Shown here: one piece after another, positions 11,578-21,102 of the stretch
Position numbering within the stretch: position 1 is the stretch's first letter
Layout: every line of letters begins with the position of its first letter
Assembly: GCA_000333855.2 (NCBI GenBank)
Contig: CM007318.1
Coordinates: forward strand, 791,159-855,158
Length of the DNA stretch: 64,000 nucleotides
Reading direction: 5' to 3'
Source: Endotrypanum monterogeii
Taxonomy: Eukaryota; Euglenozoa; Kinetoplastea; Trypanosomatida; Trypanosomatidae
Notes under the pieces: generated by a model
Databases searched by the model: none
What the model was told of the DNA's origin: nothing
The model's input: only the letters and a program-made list of their open reading frames with translations
Translations under genes and position numbers: made by a program

Positions 11578-11829
11578 TTAAGGCTTGATTTGACGGCAGT
11601 CCTCCCGTCGGCACCACTCGCCCTGTTTTTTGGGCTCTGCACAGAGAGGGCAGTAATACCATTCCTCCAGCTTGAGGTAGCGCTCCTTGAAGTGAAGACC
11701 ATAGGTTTTCCTACGAAGCTGCATCGGATTTTTTTTCCGCTTCGGTGTACCGCCTTTGCTACCTAGAAGTATTGGTGTCGCCTGACCCACTAGAGCGCTA
11801 TAGCAGAACAATGTCGTTCTCCGAAGCAT
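11578..11829 (-). CDS. mitochondrial large-subunit ribosomal protein bL32m
   Basis: An 83-residue protein with the two hallmarks of bL32. The first is a basic segment around residues 27-40 (GTPKRKKNPMQLRRK), resembling the bacterial 'PKRxxSxxRxxxRR' start of L32. The second is a C-terminal zinc-binding site, Cys60-x2-Cys63 and Cys73-x4-Cys78, with the Glu-Pro-Lys that follows the first Cys pair in L32. Residues 1-25 are Arg/Thr/Leu-rich without acids, as in a mitochondrial presequence. bL32 sits near the peptidyl-transferase region and exit tunnel of bacterial-type ribosomes; here it would act in the kinetoplast-mitochondrion. A (TA)n tract lies about 30 bases upstream of the ATG, inside the probable 5' leader. 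Confidence 0.85.
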   Translation of the reverse strand: MLRRTTLFCYSALVGQATPILLGSKGGTPKRKKNPMQLRRKTYGLHFKERYLKLEEWYYCPLCAEPKKQGEWCRREDCRQIKP

Positions 11830-11858
11830 TGCCGCCTGCAGCCGATTTCTCGGCCAAT

Positions 11859-11880
11859 ATATATATATATATATATATAT
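11859..11880. repeat. (TA)11 tract just upstream of bL32m
   Basis: Uninterrupted TA dinucleotides about 30 bases before the bL32m ATG. On the minus strand it lies between a C-rich tract (11882-11900) and the nearest acceptor-like GCAG (11839-11842). Confidence 0.9.
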
Positions 11881-12562
11881 GTAGCCGGGAGGGGGCCGTG
11901 GTCAACCAGAAAGGGCGGTCGCTGCCCTTTTTTTTAATCGAGGTAACTGTCAACCTTGTGATCATGAGGCGCATCCGCGGAAAAAAAAAAGAAGGAGAAA
12001 TTGTGTGCGCAGGCGTGATGCGAAAGCATGGAGGTTGTAGGTAAGAAAAATATCCATATGCGAGGGTATCGATGGGCCCGGGGGGTTACATAAGAGGAGG
12101 AAGCCGTATCTGAAGATCAGCGTCACCGCCTCAAGTTCCCGAGCTTGTACATGCAGAAAAAAAAAAAGTGACGACATGACAGCAAACGGAAGCTGAAACG
12201 AAGCCTCCCGTGAAGTCGAGGAAGTATTACGGAGGGGAAACACTGTATCAGGAGACGAAAGGTGGTCGCCTAGGCTCACGGTAACAACACCTTTTAATAT
12301 TTTTCCGGTACGAATATATAATGAATCACCTATGTTGTGGAAGGTGAACACATGTGCACGGCTTTGTTGACGTATGCTGTGGCACATCGCCTTACGTTGC
12401 CCGTTTCGCTTAATGGGCCTAAACCGTCGCATTTTCGGCGCTATTCCTGCGATACATCTTCGTTTGTCTCACATACACATACCCTCTCCCTCATCTCCCT
12501 CCCCTCCCTCTCCGTCCTACCCACATGCTCATTTTTTTTTTCTCAGTAGCAAAAAGTCTTTG

Positions 12563-12602
<40 letters not shown>
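12563..12602. repeat. (CA)n(TA)n composite microsatellite
   Basis: About ten CA units run directly into about ten TA units. Confidence 0.95.
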
Positions 12603-12603
<1 letters not shown>

Positions 12604-13057
12604 TAGTTTTACCCTTATCGCAATACAGCGTCAACACAAACCACACAAAGAGTTGCACCTCACCTCTCACTCTCCACCCCCGCTGACACCTACCCTCACC
12701 TGCAACTTGGCAAAAACTATGAGACCTGGTATGCAGAGAGGACACAGAACAAGGAAAAGGTGTGCTAGTGGTAATCGCAGAAAAAATCGCATCTAGAAGC
12801 ACAACCGCCACCCAGAGAATCTTCTGGGACAGAGATAGAGAAAAAAATGGCGAGGCACATGTACGTCTCGTTGTCTATGAACGTAAAATGCTAGCAAATG
12901 ACGTCCAGCACATCGTCCGAGTCCCGCGCGAAGGAGAAAAGAAAAGAACAAACACAAAAAGGGTACGATATAACGAATCCGCGCGGTCGGCACACACACA
13001 TACACACGCACACGCACACACGCAGAAGCATGCACCCAGACCAGTCATACGTAATCC

Positions 13058-13456
13058 TCACTCGTTCTTTTTCTGGGCGAGCGACTTATCGTCATCCTTC
13101 AGCTCATCTTTCCTGCACGCTATAGTGCCACGGTGGTTGAAGTGAATGAAGCCGACACCGGTGTTCATCTGATCGTCGTAACGAAGGTACTTGGTGACAT
13201 CACAAGTCCGCGCGTTCTGCATTTTGTGGCGGTGTGCAAAACCACAAACACCAAGGACCACACCAGCGAGCACTTCTATCGTGATGGGTACCATCATCGC
13301 TGTGGTCGACACGTTGTGGCCTCCCAAACTGATTGCAGGGATGTACCCGCGTTTATGGTGGGCCGCCTGCAGTTTCTCCCGAATGGAGAGAGCCATATAG
13401 AGTGAATGCGCCAGAAGGAGGAGCCCTACGTAAAAAAAGTAGTCAAGCAAAGACAT
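13058..13456 (-). CDS. ER membrane protein complex subunit 5 (EMC5/MMgT family)
   Basis: A 132-residue protein with two transmembrane helices, about residues 5-22 and 52-74. The C-terminal signature FIHFNHRG (residues 103-110) corresponds to the F-x-x-FNHRG motif of EMC5/MMgT proteins. The N-terminal Leu-Leu-Ala-His-Ser after the first helix also fits the family. EMC5 is a core subunit of the EMC insertase, which places tail-anchored and multipass proteins in the ER membrane; animal homologues were first described as magnesium transporters. The polar Lys/Asp-rich C-terminal tail of about 20 residues is longer than in animals. Starts at the ATG at 13456; the leader is purine-rich and I could not choose a single acceptor. 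Confidence 0.85.
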   Translation of the reverse strand: MSLLDYFFYVGLLLLAHSLYMALSIREKLQAAHHKRGYIPAISLGGHNVSTTAMMVPITIEVLAGVVLGVCGFAHRHKMQNARTCDVTKYLRYDDQMNTGVGFIHFNHRGTIACRKDELKDDDKSLAQKKNE

Positions 13457-14626
13457 CTTTTTATTTCTTTGTTTCGGTTTCTGTTTTTCCGTTGTGCACT
13501 TTTGAGCGGTGGGGGAGATTCTCCAGCTATGTTGTGTCTTCTAGACACTTGTGTAACTGCTGCGTAGGTGTGTGTGCAAGTACGTGGGAGCTGTGTGGGG
13601 GATATACACCTCGCAGTCAATATGTAATTTCCGTTCTTGTCGAGGGGAGTCAAAGCGAAGCAAACGACTCCTCCTTTTGAAAGACAGTAATAATAATAAT
13701 AAAACTATCAATGGGTGAAGAGGTTCGCCCACGTAGGAGACGTTTGCAGTGTTGTTGCTGCCCGATGTTACAACGCAACAGCGACGACGTTCAGGAGGCC
13801 AAAAAAAAAAAAAACACAAATCCATTTGAAAAAAAAAAAAACGGGAAGTGCAGGGTAAAAATAAAATCTTGAAAAAGGAAATGAGAAGCAAAAAAAATCA
13901 TACCCACACCCACACACCGACTACGGTTTAATCCCAGTGCGACAGCGCTGAGTGCCATCGAAGCCGATGGATAACCAAGGGATACTCAACCCCGTAAAGA
14001 GCGCAGCACGCGACGGGCACAACTCAACGAGGCGAGGTAGGCCTCGTTTCGAGGCCCCTTTCAGCGTGCCAATATCTAGGTATATATATGTATTGGGTCG
14101 ATCTCTTTTTTTTTTTTGGAAAAAAAGCGGCGGTGATTGGTAGACGTGACCAGGGTTCAATGAAGGAAATGACGCTGCTGTTACCTCCCCTCAGCACCCT
14201 CGATGACGGCAACATTATGTAAAGTGAGTGGAGAGATTTGGATTGACACACACACGATACTGTTGAAAGGCGGGGCGGGGGACAAAGGAACAATGCGAAC
14301 AGTAAGGAGAATGACAGAAACCCAAATCTCCACATGAAGAAAACCGCAGAGCGAAAAATAAAATGCAATCAGCGATAAACGTAATGTGCCCCGTATCTTT
14401 TTGATATATGTAATATATATATATATACGCGCACGGGGACGATGATGCGGGATAAGACACTTGCTCAGCTTAATATAGGTGGGGATAAAATCCCCTCCGT
14501 GGCACAATCATATATCTACACCAAAGCTCACTCACGCACAGAATAGTATAGTGTCCACTTTTTTCTTGTCTTGGACAGATTCCCTCCTCGTCCTCCCACC
14601 TTTTCCCCTTTCCTTGGCAAAGTCAA
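13457..14626. other. intergenic: EMC5 / AP-2 sigma
   Basis: Upstream region of EMC5 and 3' UTR of AP-2 sigma. Mostly low-complexity, but 13920-14060 is a GC-rich island with two perfect hairpins, listed separately. No supported coding region. Confidence 0.6.
13920..14060. other. GC-rich island with two perfect hairpins
   Basis: An isolated higher-GC block inside AT-rich intergenic DNA. CCATCG/CGATGG at 13955-13970 has a 4-base loop, and GGCCTCG/CGAGGCC at 14040-14056 has a 3-base loop; both are perfect inverted repeats. No open frame of quality covers it and I see no tRNA, snRNA or SRP RNA signature. It could be a structured UTR element, a small RNA gene or a degenerate retroposon piece. Confidence 0.35.
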
Positions 14627-15058
14627 CTAGCGACTAGAGATTTCGAGCTCCTGCAGTCGATTCAGAATGACCGGGCGTGACACCTCTTGTATCTCGCCAC
14701 CGACAATCATCTCGTCGATGATCATGTATACCTTGTGAAAGTTGAACACCAAGTCGAGCTCGCACACATCCTTGAAGAACATGTCCAGCACCTCCACAAG
14801 TAAGTGAATCAGCTCCACATACATCAAGTCGTTGTCCTCCTGATCAATGCCCAATATGAAGACCAGTCCGGCATAGCGTCGGTAAACGAGATTGATATCC
14901 GCGTAAGATACAAAATTAGTCGCACGTCTATCGCGCGACTTCAATATCACGTGAACATCACGCTGTATCTTTGTTTGGCCGGCATCATCGACAGGAATGT
15001 AGAACTTCGCCAGCCGAGTATTGCCCATGCGATTCTGCAATAGAATAAAGTTAATCAT
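14627..15058 (-). CDS. AP-2 complex sigma subunit (clathrin adaptor small chain)
   Basis: A 143-residue sigma-adaptin with a longin-like fold, almost the length of human AP2S1 (142). AP-2 rather than AP-1 is indicated by several positions: an N-terminal ILLQNRMGNTRLAK stretch (AP-1 sigma has a different Q-K-W pattern), TNFV, YRRYAGL, VCELDLVFNFHKVY and DEM-x-x-GGEI. Sigma-2 is part of the core that binds dileucine cargo signals at the plasma membrane, here presumably at the flagellar pocket. The frame continues three codons upstream to a TTG, but the ATG at 15058 matches the family start (MI-x-FIL) and follows an excellent splice acceptor. AP-2 is known to be absent from African trypanosomes, so its presence argues against that lineage. 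Confidence 0.93.
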   Translation of the reverse strand: MINFILLQNRMGNTRLAKFYIPVDDAGQTKIQRDVHVILKSRDRRATNFVSYADINLVYRRYAGLVFILGIDQEDNDLMYVELIHLLVEVLDMFFKDVCELDLVFNFHKVYMIIDEMIVGGEIQEVSRPVILNRLQELEISSR

Positions 15059-15104
15059 TGCGCTCAAAAATAAGTACTCACCCTGCTGTTGCTGTTGTCG
15101 TTAG

Positions 15105-15136
15105 CTAAGGAAGAGGAGGAAAGAAGGAAGGGGGGT
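15105..15136 (-). promoter_or_regulatory. candidate spliced-leader acceptor for AP-2 sigma
   Basis: A minus-strand run of about 28 C/T residues ends in TTAG (AG at 15105-15106), 46 bases before the ATG at 15058. One of the cleanest acceptors in the window. Confidence 0.75.
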
Positions 15137-15274
15137 TGTTGCTGCTGCAGTTGCTTCGACTGTTATCACTTCTGCATGCTGTGTGTCAAGCCTAGCTGTA
15201 CTGGGTTACTTACCACCACCACATGCGTTCAGGTACCGTTACTCCTCTCCACTCTGAGCGCGGTGTACTGTATA

Positions 15275-15276
<2 letters not shown>

Positions 15277-15352
<76 letters not shown>

Positions 15353-15358
15353 GTGTGT
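15277..15358. repeat. (TA)n(TG)n composite microsatellite
   Basis: About 18 TA units followed by about 19 TG units, with one interruption each. Confidence 0.95.
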
Positions 15359-17069
15359 CACAACTTAATTTCATGAACACAAGATCGGTGAGAAAGTTGG
15401 GGGAAAATTGATCTGACACGCACATACACTAACACGGAACAAATACAAATACACCTTGCCACATGGAAAGTAATGCCGTGTGGAACGTCCTTTCACCCCT
15501 CACATGTCAAACATGAGCTTACCAAGAGAGTGTCGATGTTCACTTACTTTTGGGTACTTCGTGCGTTGGTTCTCATGGGGAATCCACTTGCAAGAAGAGG
15601 GACAGAGAAAGTGTGAATACACCCCCGCGATGATCACATTGGGGGACGTGAAATAATTCAAAATTTTGATGTGTGGGGCACAACCCAGACACTCATGTGG
15701 CGCAAAGCTCTCTTTTTCTTCGTTGTTGACCCTAGTATGTGCATGAGCTGCTTATGGAGACTGCAAATCGTCTATATTTTTGTTCTTTGTTTAGTGTATT
15801 TGTTGATGCCGGTGCTGTTGTTTTCCCCGTTACCTTCCTTCCCTTAAAGTCCTGAGAAGAACAAAAAAAAAACATGGGCTACCTGAAGATTTCCATGTAT
15901 GCGAATGTATGTGTACGGTGTGTGTATGTGTGTGTGTGTGTGCGCGCGCGCGTTTGACTAATGCTTGTATGTTATTATTCCTCGCGATCTGTCTCACACA
16001 CAGCGCTGCTGGAATATCTCCGCACAGGTGAAACACGGGAGCTACGAGAAGAAAATATGCACCTCCCCCGTAGGCTCTCTTTTAGGTGTGCTCTGGAGCT
16101 TATACTTCAACGACGCATTCACAGTCGAGGTGATCGCACTGTTGGCATGGTGTGGAGGTACATCTGGAAAAAAGTGAATGCGAAAAAGAGGGCAACTCAA
16201 GCCATGTTTGCTTGGAATAGATGACCCACACCGCGTCTGTGTGTGTGCTCGCGTGCGTGCTTCACCTTAGCACTCACACCTCTATATACGTCCCCCCCTC
16301 CCTGCTCCTCCGCTCCGCCACATATTTTTTATGCCCTGGATATTTTTTTTTCACGTCATATTTCTTCAACCGTGCTTTCACCGCTTTTCTTCAGCCTATT
16401 CAATACCACGACCAAAGGGAAGAAAGGTGTACACACACACGCACGCATACATGCATATATATCACACCAACACATAAAAAAAAACAAATGGGAAAGTCCT
16501 CTCCCTCCTCTCTCTCCCTCGAGCTCTTACCAACCACTCTCTCTAAACAAAAAAAAAATCAGAAAACCATGCACGGCGCTTACACTTGTTGTGCACGTAG
16601 TCGCATCTGTGTATGAACACTTTTTCTTTTGCTGCTGTTCTGAAAGAAAGAGGAGGACAGAGGGGTACAAGGGAAGAAAAGAGGAGACGAGTTCATCGTC
16701 CGCCAAGGAATAATAAAAAAAAAACAGAAATTAGAAAAGACACGCTACTCCTGCTCTTACCAAACTGTGTCACCTTCATGGCCCGTGTTTCTTCCCCTCC
16801 CCATTTTTTTAATTCTTTTTGTTTGAGATAAATCTGGAGCTAAGTACAAGTGATGTGTCTGCTTCAAAGTCTGCGGTCCTGTAATGAATCTCGTCATACC
16901 AGGTCATCATCACTCCACCCATCCACCACCACCACCGCTGTCCGAAAATCGCCTATTATTCACGTCAGGTGCACACACATGCACACAAACATGCACACAC
17001 ACCATAGAGGGAAAGAGACATGCACTACCACGCGCATCTAGGCGGTGGTCAAAATTGTTGTTGTTGAAC

Positions 17070-19091
17070 TCACGGCTTGCAGCGGCCCATGTAGCGTGGA
17101 TACATGCACGCATCCTTCACGCTATCGAGGTTGAGCATCCATACTAGCAGACGCTCAACACCGAGACCAAAGCCTCCGTGGGGAGCGCCACCGTAACGGC
17201 GCTGGTCGGTGTACCAGTAGTACGTGGAGGGATCCAGACCCTCGCGCTTGTACGCATCCAGCAGCTCGTCGTACTTGTACATACGCATGGATCCACCAAC
17301 CACCTCGCCGATGCCCGGTGCCAGGACATCGACCGACTCCGTCAGGGTCATGTCTTCAGGGTCGCGCTGCATGTAGAAAGATTTCATTTGGGCCGGGAAA
17401 TGTGTCATCAGTACAAACTCGCCGAGCTTGGCAACCATGGCGCGCTCCGGCTGATCAGTTATGTCCTCGCCGTACTCGAACGGCTTTCCCGTCTCGGTGT
17501 TCAGGATGCCGTTCTCATTGCAAAACTTGATGGCGTCCGCATAGCGAAGGCGCCGGAAAGGTCGCTTGGGCATGAACTTGTAGTTCGCTGGGTCATTGAC
17601 GCTGCCGTTGGGATCGATGAGCTGGGATGGGTTCAGAATGGCGACAAACTTACCAGCACGCTCCACGACGGTGCGAATGACAGTGCAGATCATGTCCTCC
17701 AAATGATGAAGAAGGTCCTCAAACGAGCACACGTCGTACTCCGCCTCCATGTGCGTGAACTCGCTGAGGTGGCGCTTCGTCTTGGACTTCTCCGCCCGGT
17801 AGCTAGGCATGCAGCAGTACACGTTACCCAACGACGCTGTTACCGTTTCCAAGTAGAGCTGCGACGACTGCGTCAGGTAAGCATTTTCGCCGTAGTACAA
17901 AACATCAAAAAGAGTCGACCCGCCCTCCACCTGTGTTTGCACCAAGGTCGGAGGCGTGACCTCATAGTAGTGGCGCGACCAAAAGTATTCGCGGAATGCG
18001 CGCAGCAGTTCGTGACGAACTTTAAGCACCGACGAGGCGACGGTGCCGCGAGCCACAATGTGGCGCTGGTCGTACAGCTTGTCGACAGAGCTCTCCGCTG
18101 TGATGACCGTCTCAATCGTGCCGTCAGAGTTGCCAATAATGGCATACTCGTCCACATGCAGCTCCATCGGTGGCTGCAGCTCTGACTTCGCCTTCGGCTC
18201 GTCGCGCAGCGTTCCACGAATGGCGATGCATGATTCTCGGTGGAAAGGCTCCGTGGCACCGTCAAAGACACACTGAATGAATCCTGAACCATCACGCAGC
18301 ACGACAAAAGACATGCGGGACTGATGACGCGTGCGGTGGGCCCAGCCAATGACGTACACAGGGACACCTACTTTGTGCGACGGCAGCTCACCGATCGGGG
18401 TACGCAGTAGGCCCTGAGCGAGGGCGATAAAGTCTCGGCCCTGCGGGCAAACACTCACGTCCTTTTTGGAGCCGACAGTAGCCTCCTCCTTTCCCGCCTT
18501 CACAGCAGGGACAGCCGGTTTCACCTCGACGACGACATTCTTGATCATCTCCGGCACCTGCTTCTCCAGCGCCGCGCGAACGTGCTCTACATCAGCCCAG
18601 CGCAGAGCTGGCACACGGCGCATCTGACCCAGCATCATATTGGGGTTTTTGTCCCACTTCGCCTTCAGAGCAGATGCATCCTCAGTGGCCAGAGCATCAG
18701 CAACGATTTTTTCCACTTCCTCAAGCGACACTGTCATTCCAACTCCGCACTCAACCGACATGGCGTCTGTGTCCACCGCCTCGCCTGCGGCAGCGTTCAC
18801 AAACTTGATGGCGGCATCGACTTTCTGTGTGCTGTCGAGCTTGCCGTCAAGGATGAAGCTAGCGACGGGATCGCGGTGCACAGACTTCTTTACCTTCGTC
18901 CACACGTTGAACAGCATGACCTTCTGCTCACGGGGAGACTTCTCCCCAACGTTGTGCTGCGCGAAAAAGGCGAGCACGTCGGCCACCCGCTCCGGTTTGG
19001 TGGAGAGATCCTTAGCGCCTTTATCGTCAAGGCCAACAACCGCCTTGAGCTGCTCGACGGCAGCGGCGCACTGATGCTGCTCGTTCTCCAT
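17070..19091 (-). CDS. asparaginyl-tRNA synthetase with a GlnRS-type N-terminal domain
   Basis: A class IIb synthetase, 673 residues from the ATG at 19091. Residues about 215-320 form the OB-fold anticodon-binding domain; about 330-673 form the catalytic core. Visible motifs include the motif-2 region YRAEKS...HLSEFTHMEAEYD (about 431-453) and the motif-3 GFGLGVERL near the C terminus. The ending YPRYMGRCKP is typical of AsnRS rather than AspRS. Residues about 1-190 are unusual: they match the N-terminal region of eukaryotic GlnRS, including ECGVGMTVS (114-122) and LGQMRRVPALRWAD (154-167). That region binds RNA non-specifically in GlnRS. The frame remains open for 237 more codons to an ATG at 19802 (separate entry). 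A single gene would have to supply both cytosol and mitochondrion. Confidence 0.96.
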   Translation of the reverse strand: MENEQHQCAAAVEQLKAVVGLDDKGAKDLSTKPERVADVLAFFAQHNVGEKSPREQKVMLFNVWTKVKKSVHRDPVASFILDGKLDSTQKVDAAIKFVNAAAGEAVDTDAMSVECGVGMTVSLEEVEKIVADALATEDASALKAKWDKNPNMMLGQMRRVPALRWADVEHVRAALEKQVPEMIKNVVVEVKPAVPAVKAGKEEATVGSKKDVSVCPQGRDFIALAQGLLRTPIGELPSHKVGVPVYVIGWAHRTRHQSRMSFVVLRDGSGFIQCVFDGATEPFHRESCIAIRGTLRDEPKAKSELQPPMELHVDEYAIIGNSDGTIETVITAESSVDKLYDQRHIVARGTVASSVLKVRHELLRAFREYFWSRHYYEVTPPTLVQTQVEGGSTLFDVLYYGENAYLTQSSQLYLETVTASLGNVYCCMPSYRAEKSKTKRHLSEFTHMEAEYDVCSFEDLLHHLEDMICTVIRTVVERAGKFVAILNPSQLIDPNGSVNDPANYKFMPKRPFRRLRYADAIKFCNENGILNTETGKPFEYGEDITDQPERAMVAKLGEFVLMTHFPAQMKSFYMQRDPEDMTLTESVDVLAPGIGEVVGGSMRMYKYDELLDAYKREGLDPSTYYWYTDQRRYGGAPHGGFGLGVERLLVWMLNLDSVKDACMYPRYMGRCKP

Positions 19092-19802
19092 CTTATCTTT
19101 TGGTTTTGTGGTTGTGCCCGTCACGTTGACACTCTTTGAAAGTAACAGGAAGTTGGACTCAATGGCTATGGTTCTGCTCGGTGTGTGCAGGGGTAGAGAA
19201 GATGATCGGTAGTGGTGGTGATTGTAGAGGGGCGACAGGACCCGGCAATGACACAGCGAACACCGCCGTATCGCCAGAGAGGAATGGAAGCAACGGTGTA
19301 CACAAGTGAGAGGGAACAAGAGTTGACGAGGTGAGGACGAGACAGATGAGGTTGCCCTCAGACGCGGTACAGATGGTCTAGGCAGGAAGCGGTGAAGACA
19401 GAAGCCAGGGCCCCAGGAAGCATAGAAAGTCGTGCGCAACGATAAACGCAGAAACACGGGAATCGGTAGCAAGCATCGGCCCTCTGTCGCCACACATCCT
19501 GGGGTGTTTGGCAACAACATCGTCTTTAAAAGACATGCCTTATCGACGGCCAACACAACGCTGCCTGATCTCACTAGGACAGACGCATGTGACCCTTTCG
19601 GGTGCATTTCCACACCCACATTCCCGCTGGACTCCCAGTATCGCTCTCTGCTCCCCACCCCCGCCAACCTCGCTGCCAACCGCAACGCCTGCAATGTGCT
19701 CCAGAAGCGTGGCTGCTGCCCTACAGCCCGGTATGGTTGCCGCCTCGCTGTGACTTGGGTGCACATCCTCGCAAACGACTGCACTCGCCCCGATATGTTC
19801 AT
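19092..19802 (-). CDS. possible mitochondrial-targeting extension of AsnRS (237 codons in frame)
   Basis: In frame with AsnRS and without a stop, from an ATG at 19802 to the downstream ATG at 19091. The encoded sequence is rich in Arg, Ser, Leu and His and has only seven Asp/Glu in 237 residues. Its first 50 residues look like an import presequence: Arg at regular spacing, many Ala/Leu/Gln, no acids until residue 53. The ATG lies directly behind a pyrimidine tract ending in CTAG. A second acceptor at 19174 would yield the short form. Known precedent: T. brucei IleRS is dual-targeted by alternative trans-splicing. What argues against it: 237 residues is long for a presequence, and the later part could be chance translation of a leader. 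Confidence 0.5.
19174..19222 (-). promoter_or_regulatory. candidate internal spliced-leader acceptor for short AsnRS
   Basis: On the minus strand a C/T/A-rich tract (CATCTTCTCTACCCC...) ends in CGAGCAG (AG at 19174-19175). It gives an 82-base leader with no ATG before 19091. Confidence 0.5.
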
Positions 19803-19840
19803 CTAGAAGACGTGTAAAGGAGAGGAGGAGGAAGAGGCGG
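19803..19840 (-). promoter_or_regulatory. candidate distal spliced-leader acceptor for long AsnRS
   Basis: A minus-strand tract of about 20 C/T residues, then CACGTCTTCTAG (AG at 19803-19804) immediately before the ATG at 19802. Confidence 0.55.
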
Positions 19841-20775
19841 TGTGTGGTTGTGTATCTGTGTGTATGTGTGTGTGTGTGTGTGTGTACCGGTGCCCATGGG
19901 AAGAAGAGGGCAGAGGCATGTAGCCAAAACAACTTCGCTCTCTGTTCGGGTGCACGCCCCCACGCCTTTCCCTCTCTTTCCCTTTTTGCGCTCCTTTCAC
20001 AGCAGAGAGCGCAGCGTGAAACGTAAGATTCAAAATGAAACGAGCCAATTAGATCGGGGGGGAGGGGGGGGGGATCCTCTGTTCGCAGCGCCGACCGTCA
20101 GAGAAGCCGACGGACCTCGGGTCTAGGTAGCCCCCCTATGCGAGATGAAGTGTTTTACCATGAAAATAATTGTTGTTGAGAAAACAAGTCAGAAAGAGCT
20201 GTCGTCCTCCACAGAGCAGTGCATCAGCACACTGCACACCCTCACCACACGGTCACACAAAAGACGCACAGGAGCGTGCAATAAGTAATAATACGAAAAA
20301 AAAAAAAAAGACTCATGAGCACAATAATAATCATAGCAGCACGCGGGGAATAAATCCCTTCCCCTCTTTTACCTAAACCAATGGTGCTAGATACCTCTTC
20401 CGAGAGTCCCACACACTTTTGTTTCCCACCGCTCTAGAAAGAGTCTGACCATCAGCAGGATAAAAAGGATTTTTTTTTTACCATCATTGCCAGCATTTCC
20501 TCAGCTCTACAGAGACTACGTTACCACGTATCTCAGACATGCCCATCTCGTATTGGGTGAGGCCTCCAGTCATGTGCATGCCTTTTTTTTCTTTTTTGTA
20601 GTATATGGCCTTGTTTGTCTGTATGTGGCGGAGAGAAGGAGAGCAGAACAAAACTCAAGGGAGGCTCCCACACCCCCACCCCTCTCCGCACACATTCCAG
20701 TGAGAATGAGAGAAAAAAAAAAAAAGTAAACGAGCAATCGGCAAGGCGCCGTATCAGAAAAGTAATATACCAGTT

Positions 20776-20887
20776 TACATATACGTATACATATATTATA
20801 TATATAATATATATATATTATATATATTATATATATAATATTATAAATATATATACATATACATGTATATATATATATATATATATG
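20776..20887. repeat. imperfect TA-rich palindromic tract
   Basis: About 110 bases of A and T with only four C or G, built of TATATA blocks broken by AA/TT steps. Several overlapping inverted repeats make it self-complementary and a candidate for cruciform extrusion. Confidence 0.9.
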
Positions 20888-21102
20888 ATGAGGACATAAG
20901 TGAAAAAGCAGAGAGTAAAGCTAGGACATAGGGATTGCACACTAATACACACACCAACGCCTTGGATCTGTGCTAGGGAAAAGGTATATATATATGTATA
21001 CAACCGTCCCATCACCTGATTCTGCTACACTCTTGAGATCTATAAGATCATATCTTTACATTTATCGACAGTGACCGCAAGGCTGAGGGGGGGGGGGAGA
21101 GA

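Larger units (their letters stand above)
11830..13057. other. intergenic: bL32m / EMC5
   Basis: Upstream region of bL32m and 3' UTR of EMC5. It holds the TA tract at 11859-11880 and a CA/TA composite at 12563-12602. No supported gene; the 156-aa minus frame at 11962-12432 is unremarkable. Confidence 0.6.
15059..17069. other. intergenic: AP-2 sigma / AsnRS
   Basis: Upstream region of AP-2 sigma and 3' UTR of AsnRS. It contains the longest TA/TG composite of this half of the window (15277-15358), a TG/CG run near 15918-15952, and low-complexity sequence. The plus-strand frames at 15961-16224 and 16221-16713 are not protein-like. Confidence 0.6.
19803..21102. other. intergenic: AsnRS / 187-aa gene
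   Basis: Holds the distal AsnRS acceptor, a TG run at 19857-19885, a G-rich block at 20056-20071 with small inverted repeats at 20090-20135, several A tracts, and a 110-base nearly pure A/T segment (20776-20887). No supported gene. Confidence 0.6.

Noticed and set aside
11962..12432. 156-codon minus frame upstream of bL32m
   Set aside because: Composition follows T tracts, no motif, and no acceptor before an ATG.
14531..14547. 17-base exact match to 35112-35128 (CTCACGCACAGAATAGT)
   Set aside because: A single match of this length is close to chance expectation for a 64 kb window, and the flanks do not align.
17178..18185. 335-codon plus-strand open frame
   Set aside because: Lies wholly antisense to the AsnRS catalytic core and mirrors its codon structure; a shadow frame.
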